A DNA stretch of 64,000 nt from an uncultured Enorma sp. (GTDB lineage: Bacteria > Actinomycetota > Coriobacteriia > Coriobacteriales > Coriobacteriaceae), in NCBI GenBank assembly GCA_905210055.1, contig CAJLVH010000001.1, forward strand, positions 1-64,000, read 5' to 3'. The notes under the pieces were generated by a model, which worked only from the letters and a program-made list of their open reading frames with translations, ran no database searches and was not told the origin of the DNA. This document shows positions 16,658 to 24,043 of the stretch, in pieces (within the stretch, counting starts at the first letter, position 1; every line of letters starts with the position of its first letter). The position numbers and the translations under genes were made by a program.

Positions 16658-16679
16658 TCGAGAGGGAAACCGATAAGAT
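16651..16679 (+). promoter_or_regulatory. Promoter of the SRP RNA gene
   Basis: TTTACA (16651-16656) and TAAGAT (16674-16679) are separated by exactly 17 bp. Transcription would start near 16686, which is where the folded RNA begins. Confidence 0.75.
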
Positions 16680-16685
16680 AACAGG

Positions 16686-16804
16686 ACGCCCTGCGCGTTC
16701 GATGGGTTCGGGTGACGATATGTTCCGAACCTGGTCAGGTCCGGGAGGAAGCAGCCATAAGGAGCCTCTGCCGGGCACCCGGATCCATCGAGCGCACGGG
16801 GCGT
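16686..16804 (+). ncRNA. ffs: Signal recognition particle RNA, small bacterial type
   Basis: The RNA contains the SRP Alu-less hairpin: the symmetric loop bound by Ffh is visible as CTGGTCAGGTCCGGGAGG and AAGCAGCCATAAGG, closed by GTTCGGGTGAC. The ends pair (CGCGTTCGATGG with CCATCGAGCGCA, plus GCCC with GGGGC). A T-rich stretch, GCGTTTTGTTTTGG, follows as terminator. Together with Ffh it targets nascent membrane proteins to FtsY and SecYEG. Ends are accurate to a few bases. Confidence 0.93.
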
Positions 16805-17007
16805 TTTGTTTTGGCGAGTTGCCGCGTGGGGCGGCTTGCCGCAATCCTCCGAAGGCCACGCGGGACGTCGGCCGCACTACGGATGTCGTGTCTTCCCTGC
16901 AATCCATGGTTTATGTCGCATTTTTTACCGCCTGATTATGGAAGCGTGGCAGTGCCCGGCGTATCATTTCGAGGATTGACGAATTGATCTCGATATCGAA
17001 GGAGCCC

Positions 17008-18936
17008 ATGCTTACCCTTCTTCGCCGATTCGCCGGCGCATACCGCCGCTATTTCATCGCAGGGCCCGCCTGCAAACTGCTTGAAGTGTTCTTCGACCTG
17101 CTCACGCCACTCGTCATTGCGCGCATGATCGACGAGGGCGTCGGCGCGCGCGACCTTCCCGTCGTACTGCGCTACGGCTTGCTCTTGCTCATCATGGCCT
17201 CGATTGGCATGGCGTTCACGCTCGTGTGCCAGAAGATGGCCGCGCTCGCCTCGCAGGGCATGGGGACGGACATCCGCCGTGACCTCTACCGCTCCATCAA
17301 CCGGCTCTCGTACGCCGAGCTCGACCGTTTCGGCACGCCATCGCTTATCACACGCATCACCAACGACGTGAACCAGGTGCAGCTCGCCGTGGCGCTCGGT
17401 ATTCGCCAGCTCATCCGTTGGCCGTTCCTTGCCGTGGGTTCCATGGTGGCGGCGCTCGCCATCGACGTGAAGCTCGGTCTCATCTTCCTTATCTCGACGC
17501 CGCTCATCGGGCTCGTGTTCTGGGTCGTTATGGCGCGCTGCGTGCCGTATTACCAGAGCATGCAGAAAAAGCTCGACCGCATTGCGCTCATCTGCCGCGA
17601 GGGGCTTTCCGGTGCGCGCGTGGTGCGGGCGTTCGTGCGCGAAGACCACGAGCGCGATCGCTTCCGCGATGCGGCGGCGGACCAAGCGGCGACCGCCATC
17701 GCGGTGGGCAAGCTCTCGAGCGTGCTGAACCCGGTGACGTTTCTCGTTATGAACCTCGGCGTGTGCGCGATCCTCTGGGCGGGCGGCATCCAGGTGAACG
17801 TGGGCGCGCTCACACAGGGCGAGGTCATGGCATTCGTGAACTACATGACGCAGACGCTGCTTTCCATCGTGTACGTGGCGAATCTCGTGGTGGTGTTCAC
17901 GCGAGCGAGTGCTTCAGCCGCTCGTGTGAACGAGGTGCTTGAGTGTGAGCCGAGCATTTCGGATGAGGGCGCCGCGCCTGTCGATGTAGAGGCTGCGCTC
18001 GCGGCGGGTGCTCCGGCGCTTCGCATGGACGATGCGTGTTATGCGTTCGCCGGGTCTGCCGTGAACGCCGTCGACCGCGCGACGTTCGCGCTGCGCCCGG
18101 GGCAGACGCTCGGCGTCATCGGCGGTACCGGTTCGGGCAAGTCGACGCTTGTCTCGCTCATCCCGCGCCTGTACGACACGACGTCAGGTTCGGTCGAGGT
18201 GTTCGGCTGCGACGTGCGCACGTGGCCGCTCAAGCAGCTGCGCCACGCGGTGGGTATCGTTCCGCAGAAGGCATCGCTCGTTTCCGGCACGATTCGCTCG
18301 AACCTGTGCTGGCGCGATGCCAACGCTTCGGACGATGAGCTGTGGGGCGCGCTCGAGTGCGCCCAGGCGGCGGAGTTCGTGCGCAAGCTCCCGGAAGGCC
18401 TGGATAGCCCGGTCGAGGCGGGCGGCAAGAACTTCTCGGGCGGCCAGCGCCAGCGCCTTACGATCGCCCGCGCGCTCGTGGGGGAGCCGCTCGTGCTCAT
18501 TCTGGACGATTCCGCCTCTGCCCTCGACTTCAAAACGGATGCTGCGCTGCGCCATGCGATCCGCTCCCGCTCGCAAGCCAGCAATGAACCACCCATTGGG
18601 GACGGGGGTTATTGGCTGGCCGGCAAGAACGTAGCGGACGCGGCCGATGCGCCTGCAAACGAAGCGGTGAATCCTGCGGCGCCGCTTACCACGGTGATCG
18701 TTTCGCAACGCGTCTCATCTGTGCGCGACGCGGATCTCATCTGCGTCATGCGGCGCGGAAAGGTCGTGGGACTCGGCACGCACGACGAGCTTTTGCATTC
18801 GTGCGAGGTCTACCAGGAGATCTGCCTCTCGCAGCTCAAGCGCGAGGAGCTGGGACTCAATAAACCGGCGCCTGGTGAAGGTCTGGACTCTGGACTGGAA
18901 TTATCGCGTTCGTCGCATGCAGAGGGGGTGGCGTAG
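17008..18936 (+). CDS. Heterodimeric ABC exporter, subunit with degenerate ATP site
   Basis: A 642-residue half exporter: membrane domain about 1-315, ATPase domain about 335-610. Walker A is GGTGSGKST (372-380) and signature FSGGQ (476-480). Walker B ends LILDD, so Asp501 replaces the catalytic Glu, and the H-switch His is Gln567 (VIVSQRVSS). This is the usual degenerate-site subunit of a heterodimer with the next gene. Residues about 520-557, between the D-loop and the H-switch, are an insertion of about 35 residues absent from ordinary relatives; 524-538 are encoded by a palindromic repeat. ATG at 17008 follows GAAGGAG. The stop abuts the next start. Confidence 0.9.
   Translation: MLTLLRRFAGAYRRYFIAGPACKLLEVFFDLLTPLVIARMIDEGVGARDLPVVLRYGLLLLIMASIGMAFTLVCQKMAALASQGMGTDIRRDLYRSINRLSYAELDRFGTPSLITRITNDVNQVQLAVALGIRQLIRWPFLAVGSMVAALAIDVKLGLIFLISTPLIGLVFWVVMARCVPYYQSMQKKLDRIALICREGLSGARVVRAFVREDHERDRFRDAAADQAATAIAVGKLSSVLNPVTFLVMNLGVCAILWAGGIQVNVGALTQGEVMAFVNYMTQTLLSIVYVANLVVVFTRASASAARVNEVLECEPSISDEGAAPVDVEAALAAGAPALRMDDACYAFAGSAVNAVDRATFALRPGQTLGVIGGTGSGKSTLVSLIPRLYDTTSGSVEVFGCDVRTWPLKQLRHAVGIVPQKASLVSGTIRSNLCWRDANASDDELWGALECAQAAEFVRKLPEGLDSPVEAGGKNFSGGQRQRLTIARALVGEPLVLILDDSASALDFKTDAALRHAIRSRSQASNEPPIGDGGYWLAGKNVADAADAPANEAVNPAAPLTTVIVSQRVSSVRDADLICVMRRGKVVGLGTHDELLHSCEVYQEICLSQLKREELGLNKPAPGEGLDSGLELSRSSHAEGVA
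18577..18620. repeat. GGGGACGGG-family repeat inside a coding region
   Basis: GCCAGCAAT and ATTGGCTGGC flank CATTGGGGACGGGGGTT. The 25 bp at 18595-18619 are the exact reverse complement of 23365-23389. The frame stays open, adding about 15 residues (PPIGDGGYWLAG and flanks) to the ABC exporter. Confidence 0.85.
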
Positions 18937-20814
18937 ATGGCAAACCCGTACGCTTCGGTTGGCTCGGTCGCTACGGTGACGTCGAACATCTCCGGTCAGG
19001 ACTCCAACATGAACGATCTCGGCGGTCCCGGCGCCGGCGGCAGCGGTTCCGGCTCCGCGCAGCGTTATAGCACCGGTGAGGTTACGCGGCGCTTGCTTTC
19101 CTACGTGCGCCCGCATGCCGTGACGTTCGGCATCTCGTTCATCTCTGCCGCCCTCTCCGTGGTGCTCCAGCTCTATGTGCCCATCCTCATCGGCCGCGGC
19201 ATCGACCTCATTATCTCTGCCGGTGCGGTGGACTTCGACGCGCTGCTCCCGCTCATCCAGCAACTCGCGCTCGTGATCGTGGGCGCGGCCGCCTTCCAAT
19301 GGTTGCAGGGCTACTGTGTGAACCGCCTCTCATACGAGACGGTGCGTGATATGCGCGTGGAGGCGAATAACAAGCTCTTCCGCATGCCGCTTTCGTTCAT
19401 CGATAGCCACGCGCACGGCGACCTCATCAGCCGCGTGGTGAACGACGTCGACCAGGTGGGCGACGGCCTGCTGCAGGGCTTCACCCAGCTCTTCACCGGT
19501 GTGGTGACCATCGTGGGCACGCTTGTGTTCATGCTCTCCATCTCGGTGCCCATGGCGGTGGTCGTGGTGCTCGTGACCCCGCTTTCCGTGCTCGTGGCGT
19601 CGCTTATCGCGAAGTTCTCCAACAAGAGCTTTACCGCGCAGCAGCGCACGCAAGGTCAGCTTGGCGGGTATGTCGAGGAGCTCGTGGGCAACCAGAAGCT
19701 CGTCGATGCATTCGCGTACGGTGACGAGGCCCAGGCGGGTTTCGACGCCATCAATGCCGAGCTGTACACCGCGGGCGAGCGCGCGCAGTTCCTGAGCTCG
19801 CTTTCGAACCCCGGGACGCGCTTCGTGAACAATATCATCTACGCCGTGGTGGCGATCATCGGGTGCGCGTGCGTGATCACGGGCATCCCCGCCGCGCTCA
19901 CCGTGGGCGAGGTGCAGACGTTCCTTTCCTACGCGAACCAGTACACCAAGCCGTTCAACGAGATCACGAGCGTCATCACGCAGATTCAGACGGCCTATGC
20001 TTCGGCGCGGCGTCTGTTCGCCCTGCTTGACGCCACAGAGGAAGATCCCGATGCCGCCGATGCCCGCGAGCTTGCGGCACCCGCCGGCGAGGTTGAAATC
20101 GACCATGTGGACTTCTCCTATGTGCCCGAGCGTCCGCTGCTGCGCGATATCTGCGTGCATGCGCGCCCCGGCATGCGCTTCGCGCTGGTGGGTCCCACGG
20201 GATGCGGCAAGACGACCCTCATCAACCTGCTGCTTCGCTTCTACGACGTGGATGCGGGTGAGGTGCGGATCGATGGCGAGCCAGTACGCAGCCTCACGCG
20301 GGCGAGCCTGCGGCGCGCGTTCGGCATGGTGCTGCAGGATACCTGGCTGTTCGAGGGCACGGTGCACGACAACATTGCATATGGCATGCCGAGCGCGACG
20401 CGCGAGCAGGTCATCGCGGCGGCCAAGCGCGCGCATGCGGACTCGTTCATCCGCGCGCTGCCGCAGGGCTACGATACGGTGATTCCCGAGGATGGCGGTA
20501 CGTTCAGTCAGGGTCAGAAGCAGCTGCTGTGCATCGCGCGCGTCATGCTCACCGATCCGGCCATTCTTCTGCTTGACGAGGCGACATCGTCGATCGATAC
20601 GCGCACCGAGCTGCAGGTTCAAGCGGCGTTCGACGAGATGGTCGCAGGACGCACGAGCTTCATCGTGGCGCACCGCTTGAGTACGATTCGCAACGCCGAT
20701 TGCATCCTATACATGCGTGACGGCCAGATTCTGGAGCGCGGTACGCACGATGAGCTGCTCGCTCGCGGCGGTGCTTACGCAGAGCTCTACAACTCGCAGT
20801 TCGCCGAAGCGTAA
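18937..20814 (+). CDS. Heterodimeric ABC exporter, catalytic subunit
   Basis: A 625-residue partner of the preceding protein. A Gly/Ser-rich N-terminal tail (to about residue 45) precedes the six-helix membrane domain. The ATPase has Walker A GPTGCGKTT (419-427), the altered signature FSQGQ (523-527), Walker B ILLLDE (543-548) with Glu548, and His579. In the heterodimer one ATP site pairs the canonical Walker B/His here with the canonical signature of the other subunit, and the other site is degenerate on both sides. ATG at 18937 directly follows the upstream stop, with GAGGGGGTGG as ribosome binding site. Multidrug or lipid export is typical of such pairs. Confidence 0.9.
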   Translation: MANPYASVGSVATVTSNISGQDSNMNDLGGPGAGGSGSGSAQRYSTGEVTRRLLSYVRPHAVTFGISFISAALSVVLQLYVPILIGRGIDLIISAGAVDFDALLPLIQQLALVIVGAAAFQWLQGYCVNRLSYETVRDMRVEANNKLFRMPLSFIDSHAHGDLISRVVNDVDQVGDGLLQGFTQLFTGVVTIVGTLVFMLSISVPMAVVVVLVTPLSVLVASLIAKFSNKSFTAQQRTQGQLGGYVEELVGNQKLVDAFAYGDEAQAGFDAINAELYTAGERAQFLSSLSNPGTRFVNNIIYAVVAIIGCACVITGIPAALTVGEVQTFLSYANQYTKPFNEITSVITQIQTAYASARRLFALLDATEEDPDAADARELAAPAGEVEIDHVDFSYVPERPLLRDICVHARPGMRFALVGPTGCGKTTLINLLLRFYDVDAGEVRIDGEPVRSLTRASLRRAFGMVLQDTWLFEGTVHDNIAYGMPSATREQVIAAAKRAHADSFIRALPQGYDTVIPEDGGTFSQGQKQLLCIARVMLTDPAILLLDEATSSIDTRTELQVQAAFDEMVAGRTSFIVAHRLSTIRNADCILYMRDGQILERGTHDELLARGGAYAELYNSQFAEA

Positions 20815-20818
20815 GCGA

Positions 20819-20875
20819 CGTAAAACTACCCTTACCCTAGGGGTTTTCTAACGCCACATCTCTGGGGTGTTTCGT
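20819..20875. repeat. Degenerate ACCCCAGGGGT-family pair
   Basis: GTAAAACTACCC, TACCCTAGGGGTTTTC and a second partial copy CTCTGGGGTGTTTCGT follow the exporter stop directly. The halves match the family but are decayed. Confidence 0.55.
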
Positions 20876-20881
20876 GCCCCG

Positions 20882-20956
20882 CGGCGGCAAGCTCTGCGGC
20901 GGCAAGTCCCCCGGCGGCAAGCTCTGCGGCGGCAAGTCCCCCGGCGGCAAGCTCTG
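20882..20956. repeat. 15-bp tandem repeat, five units of two alternating types
   Basis: CGGCGGCAAGCTCTG and CGGCGGCAAGTCCCC alternate A-B-A-B-A over exactly 75 bp, so the effective period is 30 bp. No long reading frame with a start uses it. Confidence 0.9.
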
Positions 20957-20963
20957 CGACGAC

Positions 20964-21103
20964 AAAAGATTCGGATATCAACGGTTGTTTTCAAAGTCGT
21001 CGAGTAGACGCGCAACATTGTCGACGTTTCCCCAGGTAACAGATATCTGAAAACACTCGCTACTCGGCGCTAGGCAAAACAACCGTTGATATCCGAAAGT
21101 TTT
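20964..21103. repeat. 140-bp element with perfect 21-bp inverted ends
   Basis: TCGGATATCAACGGTTGTTTT (20971-20991) is exactly complementary to 21076-21096, with AAAAGA/AGTTTT extending both ends. The 84-bp interior has nested complementary parts (GAGTAG near 21003, CTACTC near 21060) and a CAGATATCTG palindrome. The interior encodes no protein with a start signal. It may be a miniature transposable element or a structured RNA. Confidence 0.75.
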
Positions 21104-21177
21104 GTGCGAGACGCGAGCGGTTTTGCTCGAGGCGCGGAATGTCCTTGCGAAAGACGTCGATTTTTCCAAAAAACCTC

Positions 21178-21226
21178 TTGCGCTGTGTATAACTGTGTAT
21201 ATACTGTAGCTATCGAGTATATACAC
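21178..21226 (+). promoter_or_regulatory. Promoter and operator of the YtrA-type operon
   Basis: TTGCGC (21178) and TATACT (21200-21205) are 16 bp apart. GTGTATATACT (21195-21205) and AGTATATACAC (21216-21226) form a perfect 11-bp inverted repeat with a 10-bp centre, covering the -10 box and the expected start of transcription. This is the layout expected for autorepression by the GntR protein encoded next. Confidence 0.75.
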
Positions 21227-21313
21227 TATACTCGGTTGGCGGGGCGTTGGGACGTCAAGCGATTCCGTCGGCCGTTTGAGGGACGCCTCGACGGCGATAC
21301 GAAAGGAAGTCGT

Positions 21314-21685
21314 GTGGAGATCATCATCTCAAATGCAAGCAATCGACCGATTTACGAGCAGATCGCGAATCAAGTGAAGGCAGCGATTCTCTCGGGCGAG
21401 CTCACGGAGGGAGAGCAGCTTCCCAGCATCCGCGCCCTTGCGAACAGCCTGCGTGTAAGCGTCATCACCACGAAACGTGCCTACACCGACCTCGAAGCAG
21501 CTGGTTTCATCGAGACGGTGCAAGGCAAGGGCTGCTTCGTAGCCGGCGGAAACGCCGAGCTTATCCGCGAAGAGCAGCTGCGCGGTATCGAGGAGCTGTT
21601 CGGCAAAGCAGTGTCGGAAGGTCGCACTATCGGTCTTTCGGATGGCGAGCTCCAGGAGATGTTCGCGCTTGCGCTCGAGGTGTAG
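21314..21685 (+). CDS. GntR family regulator, YtrA subfamily
   Basis: A 123-residue regulator consisting of a winged helix (PIYEQIANQVKAAILSGEL, EQLPSIRALANSLRVSVITT, VQGKGCFVAG) and a short C-terminal dimerisation helix pair, the size of YtrA proteins. GTG at 21314 has GAAAGGAAG five bases upstream; reading further upstream would run through the operator. YtrA-type proteins repress their own operon with an ABC transporter and respond to cell-wall antibiotics or other envelope signals. The next two genes are exactly such a transporter. Confidence 0.88.
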   Translation: MEIIISNASNRPIYEQIANQVKAAILSGELTEGEQLPSIRALANSLRVSVITTKRAYTDLEAAGFIETVQGKGCFVAGGNAELIREEQLRGIEELFGKAVSEGRTIGLSDGELQEMFALALEV

Positions 21686-21740
21686 AGGCAGAGGCTCGTG
21701 CGTCTAGACCTGTCACCAATGACTTAAGGAGTTGAAGGAT

Positions 21741-22628
21741 ATGAAACCGCTTATCGAAGCACACGGTATCACGAAGCATTACGATGGGTTCTCGCTTCAG
21801 GATGTGAGCTTCACGGTGGACGAAGGCGAGGTTGTAGGCTTTGTAGGAAAGAATGGCGCCGGTAAGTCGACCACCATTAAAGCGCTCCTGGGGCTTATCG
21901 AGCTCGACGAGGGAGAGGGAAGCGTGCTGGGTACGCCGAGCGCGCAGCTTTCCCGCTCGGAAGGTGCGCAGGTTAAGGAACGCATCGGTGTGGTGTTCGA
22001 CGCCATTTCGCTGCCCGATCACCTCAAGGTGGCGGATGTTGGTCGCATCTATTCGCGCACGTATACTAGTTGGGATCCTCGCCTTTTTGCTCAGCTTACC
22101 GGCGAACTCGACCTTGATCCTAAAAAGACCGTCAAGGCGCTTTCGCGCGGCATGGGCATGAAGCTCTCGCTTGCGTGTGCCCTTTCCCACGGCGCAGATC
22201 TGCTCATTCTTGATGAAGCCACGGCCGGCCTCGACCCCATGGCACGCGACGAGATCCTCGATACCCTGCGCGTATTCGTCGAGCAACCGGGGCACGCTAT
22301 CTTCATGAGTAGCCACATTACGAGCGACCTCGAGCGCATCGCGGATCGTGTGCTCTGCATCGATAATGGTCGCATCACGTTCGACCTTGTTAAAGACGCC
22401 ATCACGGACGATATGGGCATCGCGCGCTGCCGCGTGGCGGACTTCGAGCGCATCGCGGCGAGCGGCTTCATCCCCGAGAACGAGCTGCGCTACCGCAAGC
22501 ACGAGTACGGCATCGACCTGCTCGTTCCCGACCGCTTCGCGTTCAACGAGAAGTTCCCGCAGGTGCCGGTCGACCGCATGACCATCGACGACTACCTCAC
22601 CCTCACCTTGAAAGGTGGTGTGCGATAA
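21741..22628 (+). CDS. ABC transporter ATP-binding protein (YtrB/BcrA-like)
   Basis: A 295-residue cytoplasmic ATPase. Walker A is GKNGAGKST, followed by LLGL; the signature is altered to LSRGMGMK; Walker B is LLILDEATAGLDP; the H-switch is MSSHITSD. The C-terminal 80 residues, after the ATPase core, are specific to this subfamily. ATG at 21741 with TAAGGAG nine bases upstream is preferred over an in-frame TTG three codons earlier. It works with the permease whose ATG follows its TAA directly. Regulated by the GntR protein upstream. Confidence 0.9.
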   Translation: MKPLIEAHGITKHYDGFSLQDVSFTVDEGEVVGFVGKNGAGKSTTIKALLGLIELDEGEGSVLGTPSAQLSRSEGAQVKERIGVVFDAISLPDHLKVADVGRIYSRTYTSWDPRLFAQLTGELDLDPKKTVKALSRGMGMKLSLACALSHGADLLILDEATAGLDPMARDEILDTLRVFVEQPGHAIFMSSHITSDLERIADRVLCIDNGRITFDLVKDAITDDMGIARCRVADFERIAASGFIPENELRYRKHEYGIDLLVPDRFAFNEKFPQVPVDRMTIDDYLTLTLKGGVR

Positions 22629-23354
22629 ATGAAGCGCGCATATCTCATAGAGCTGACCATCTTCCGTGATTACGCTCGGCAGCTCATCGGCCTTGGAATT
22701 GTCGTCTCGCTGTGCATCGGGTTCGGCATGCAGACGCCGCTTGCGATGCCTGCAACACTCACCTGCATGTTCTTCATGATGGCTTCGATGGGTCTTGCCG
22801 CCTATGATGAGCTCAATCATTGGGGTCTTTTCCGCCTTACGCTGCCGCTTTCTCGACGCGACGTGGTGTGTGGCCGTTACGCCGCCATCGTGACGTTGGG
22901 CAGCATAGGGATGGTCGTGGGGTTTGTGTCCGCATGCGTGACGACAGCGATCGCCTCGTTCATTCCGCTGCCGAGCGATATCGCCGAGGCGTTCGCGTTT
23001 GATGCGGATATGCTGGGAGTCATGCTGTTCGTCACGGCGTTCACGCTGCTCATCGGCGCAACGGTTGCCTCGGTGGTAACGCCGATCTATTTCCGTCTGG
23101 GTCAGACGCGCGCGACGCAGATTCTTCCGACCGTGATCGTGCTCCTTTTTGTTGTACCGGTGGTGGTTTTGGGTAATAGCGGCATGCTTGATGGCGGGAT
23201 TCCAGGCATGGAGCTCCTGTCCAATGTTCTCGTTGCGCTTGAGACGCCAGCGGGCATGGTGGTCGGTGTCGCCGCTTGTGTGGTTGCCTCCGCGGTGCTG
23301 CTCACCATCTCCGCTGCTATCTCGCTCAAGCTCTACGAGCATCGCGAGCTGTAA
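22629..23354 (+). CDS. ABC-2 type permease of the YtrA-type operon
   Basis: A 241-residue membrane protein with about six helices. The family signature of small ABC-2 permeases is visible in AAYDELNHWGLFRLTLPLSRRD and VVCGRY after the second helix. No signal peptide or outer domain is present. The start is the base after the ATPase stop, with GGTGGTG upstream, so expression is coupled. Together with the ATPase it would move or sense an amphipathic compound. Confidence 0.88.
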   Translation: MKRAYLIELTIFRDYARQLIGLGIVVSLCIGFGMQTPLAMPATLTCMFFMMASMGLAAYDELNHWGLFRLTLPLSRRDVVCGRYAAIVTLGSIGMVVGFVSACVTTAIASFIPLPSDIAEAFAFDADMLGVMLFVTAFTLLIGATVASVVTPIYFRLGQTRATQILPTVIVLLFVVPVVVLGNSGMLDGGIPGMELLSNVLVALETPAGMVVGVAACVVASAVLLTISAAISLKLYEHREL

Positions 23355-23364
23355 CGATTGCGCA

Positions 23365-23395
23365 CCAGCCAATAACCCCCGTCCCCATTGGCTGG
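23365..23395. repeat. GGGGACGGG-family repeat
   Basis: CCAGCCAAT and ATTGGCTGG are perfect 9-bp arms around AACCCCCGTCCCC. It lies 10 bp after the permease stop and is the reverse complement, over 25 bp, of the copy inside the ABC exporter at 18595-18619. Confidence 0.85.
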
Positions 23396-23408
23396 TGGTT
23401 GGGGCTCG

Positions 23409-23437
23409 CATGTAAAAGCACCTCTGGGGTAATTTGA
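23409..23437. repeat. ACCCCAGGGGT-family repeat, single copy
   Basis: CATGTAAAAGCACCTCTGGG followed by GTAATTTGA. Diverged but recognisable; 43 bp before the flavodoxin start. Confidence 0.65.
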
Positions 23438-23480
23438 CGCTCGTTTTGGGTACGGTGTGGACGAGTCGATTGGAGGCACT

Positions 23481-24020
23481 ATGCAGTACGCGATTCTCTA
23501 TAACAGTGCCAGTGGAAATACCCAGCTGGTGGCGGAGGCGCTCGAGCGGGCGCTCACAAACGAGGGCGCCGAGGTAGCGCTTGCGAAAATCGCCCACGGC
23601 GGTGCGGCGGACGCGCTTGCGGCATCTAACGCCGCAACGGCCGATGCCGTGCTCGTAGGATTCTGGTGCGACAAGGGTTCCTGCACGCAGGATGTGGCAG
23701 ATGTGCTTGCACAGCTTGGCGGCAAGCGCGTGTTCCTCTTCGGCACCGCGGGCTTCGGCGGCGCACCCGAGTACTTCGAGCGCATCCTTGCCGGCGTGCG
23801 CGAGAAGCTGCCCGAAGATGCCGAATACCTCGGCGGTGCCATGTGCCAGGGCAAAATGGGCGCGGGTATTCGCCACCGCTACGAGGGCATGCTTGCCGAA
23901 CATCCTGGTGACGAGCGCATCCAGGCGATGATCGACAATTTCGACGCCGCCCTTGCGCACCCGAACGATGACGACCTCTCCCGTATTGCCGACGCAGCAA
24001 AGGCGGCGCTTGGTCTGTAG
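23481..24020 (+). CDS. Flavodoxin family protein
   Basis: A 179-residue FMN-binding electron carrier. The phosphate loop is YNSASGNTQLVAEAL (8-22). GFWCDKGSCTQDV and VFLFGTAGFGGAPEYFERI form the flavin-ring loops, and AMCQGKMGAGIRHRYEGM is typical of the flavodoxin-3 branch found in anaerobes. It is longer than classic flavodoxins (about 150). ATG at 23481 has TGGAGG upstream. It stands alone and is convergent with pfkA. The redox partner is unknown. Confidence 0.85.
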   Translation: MQYAILYNSASGNTQLVAEALERALTNEGAEVALAKIAHGGAADALAASNAATADAVLVGFWCDKGSCTQDVADVLAQLGGKRVFLFGTAGFGGAPEYFERILAGVREKLPEDAEYLGGAMCQGKMGAGIRHRYEGMLAEHPGDERIQAMIDNFDAALAHPNDDDLSRIADAAKAALGL

Positions 24021-24043
24021 GGTTGTAGGGCGAGATGCCCGAC

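Noticed and set aside
20882..20956. CRISPR array
   Set aside because: Units are contiguous 15-mers without spacers and no cas gene is near.
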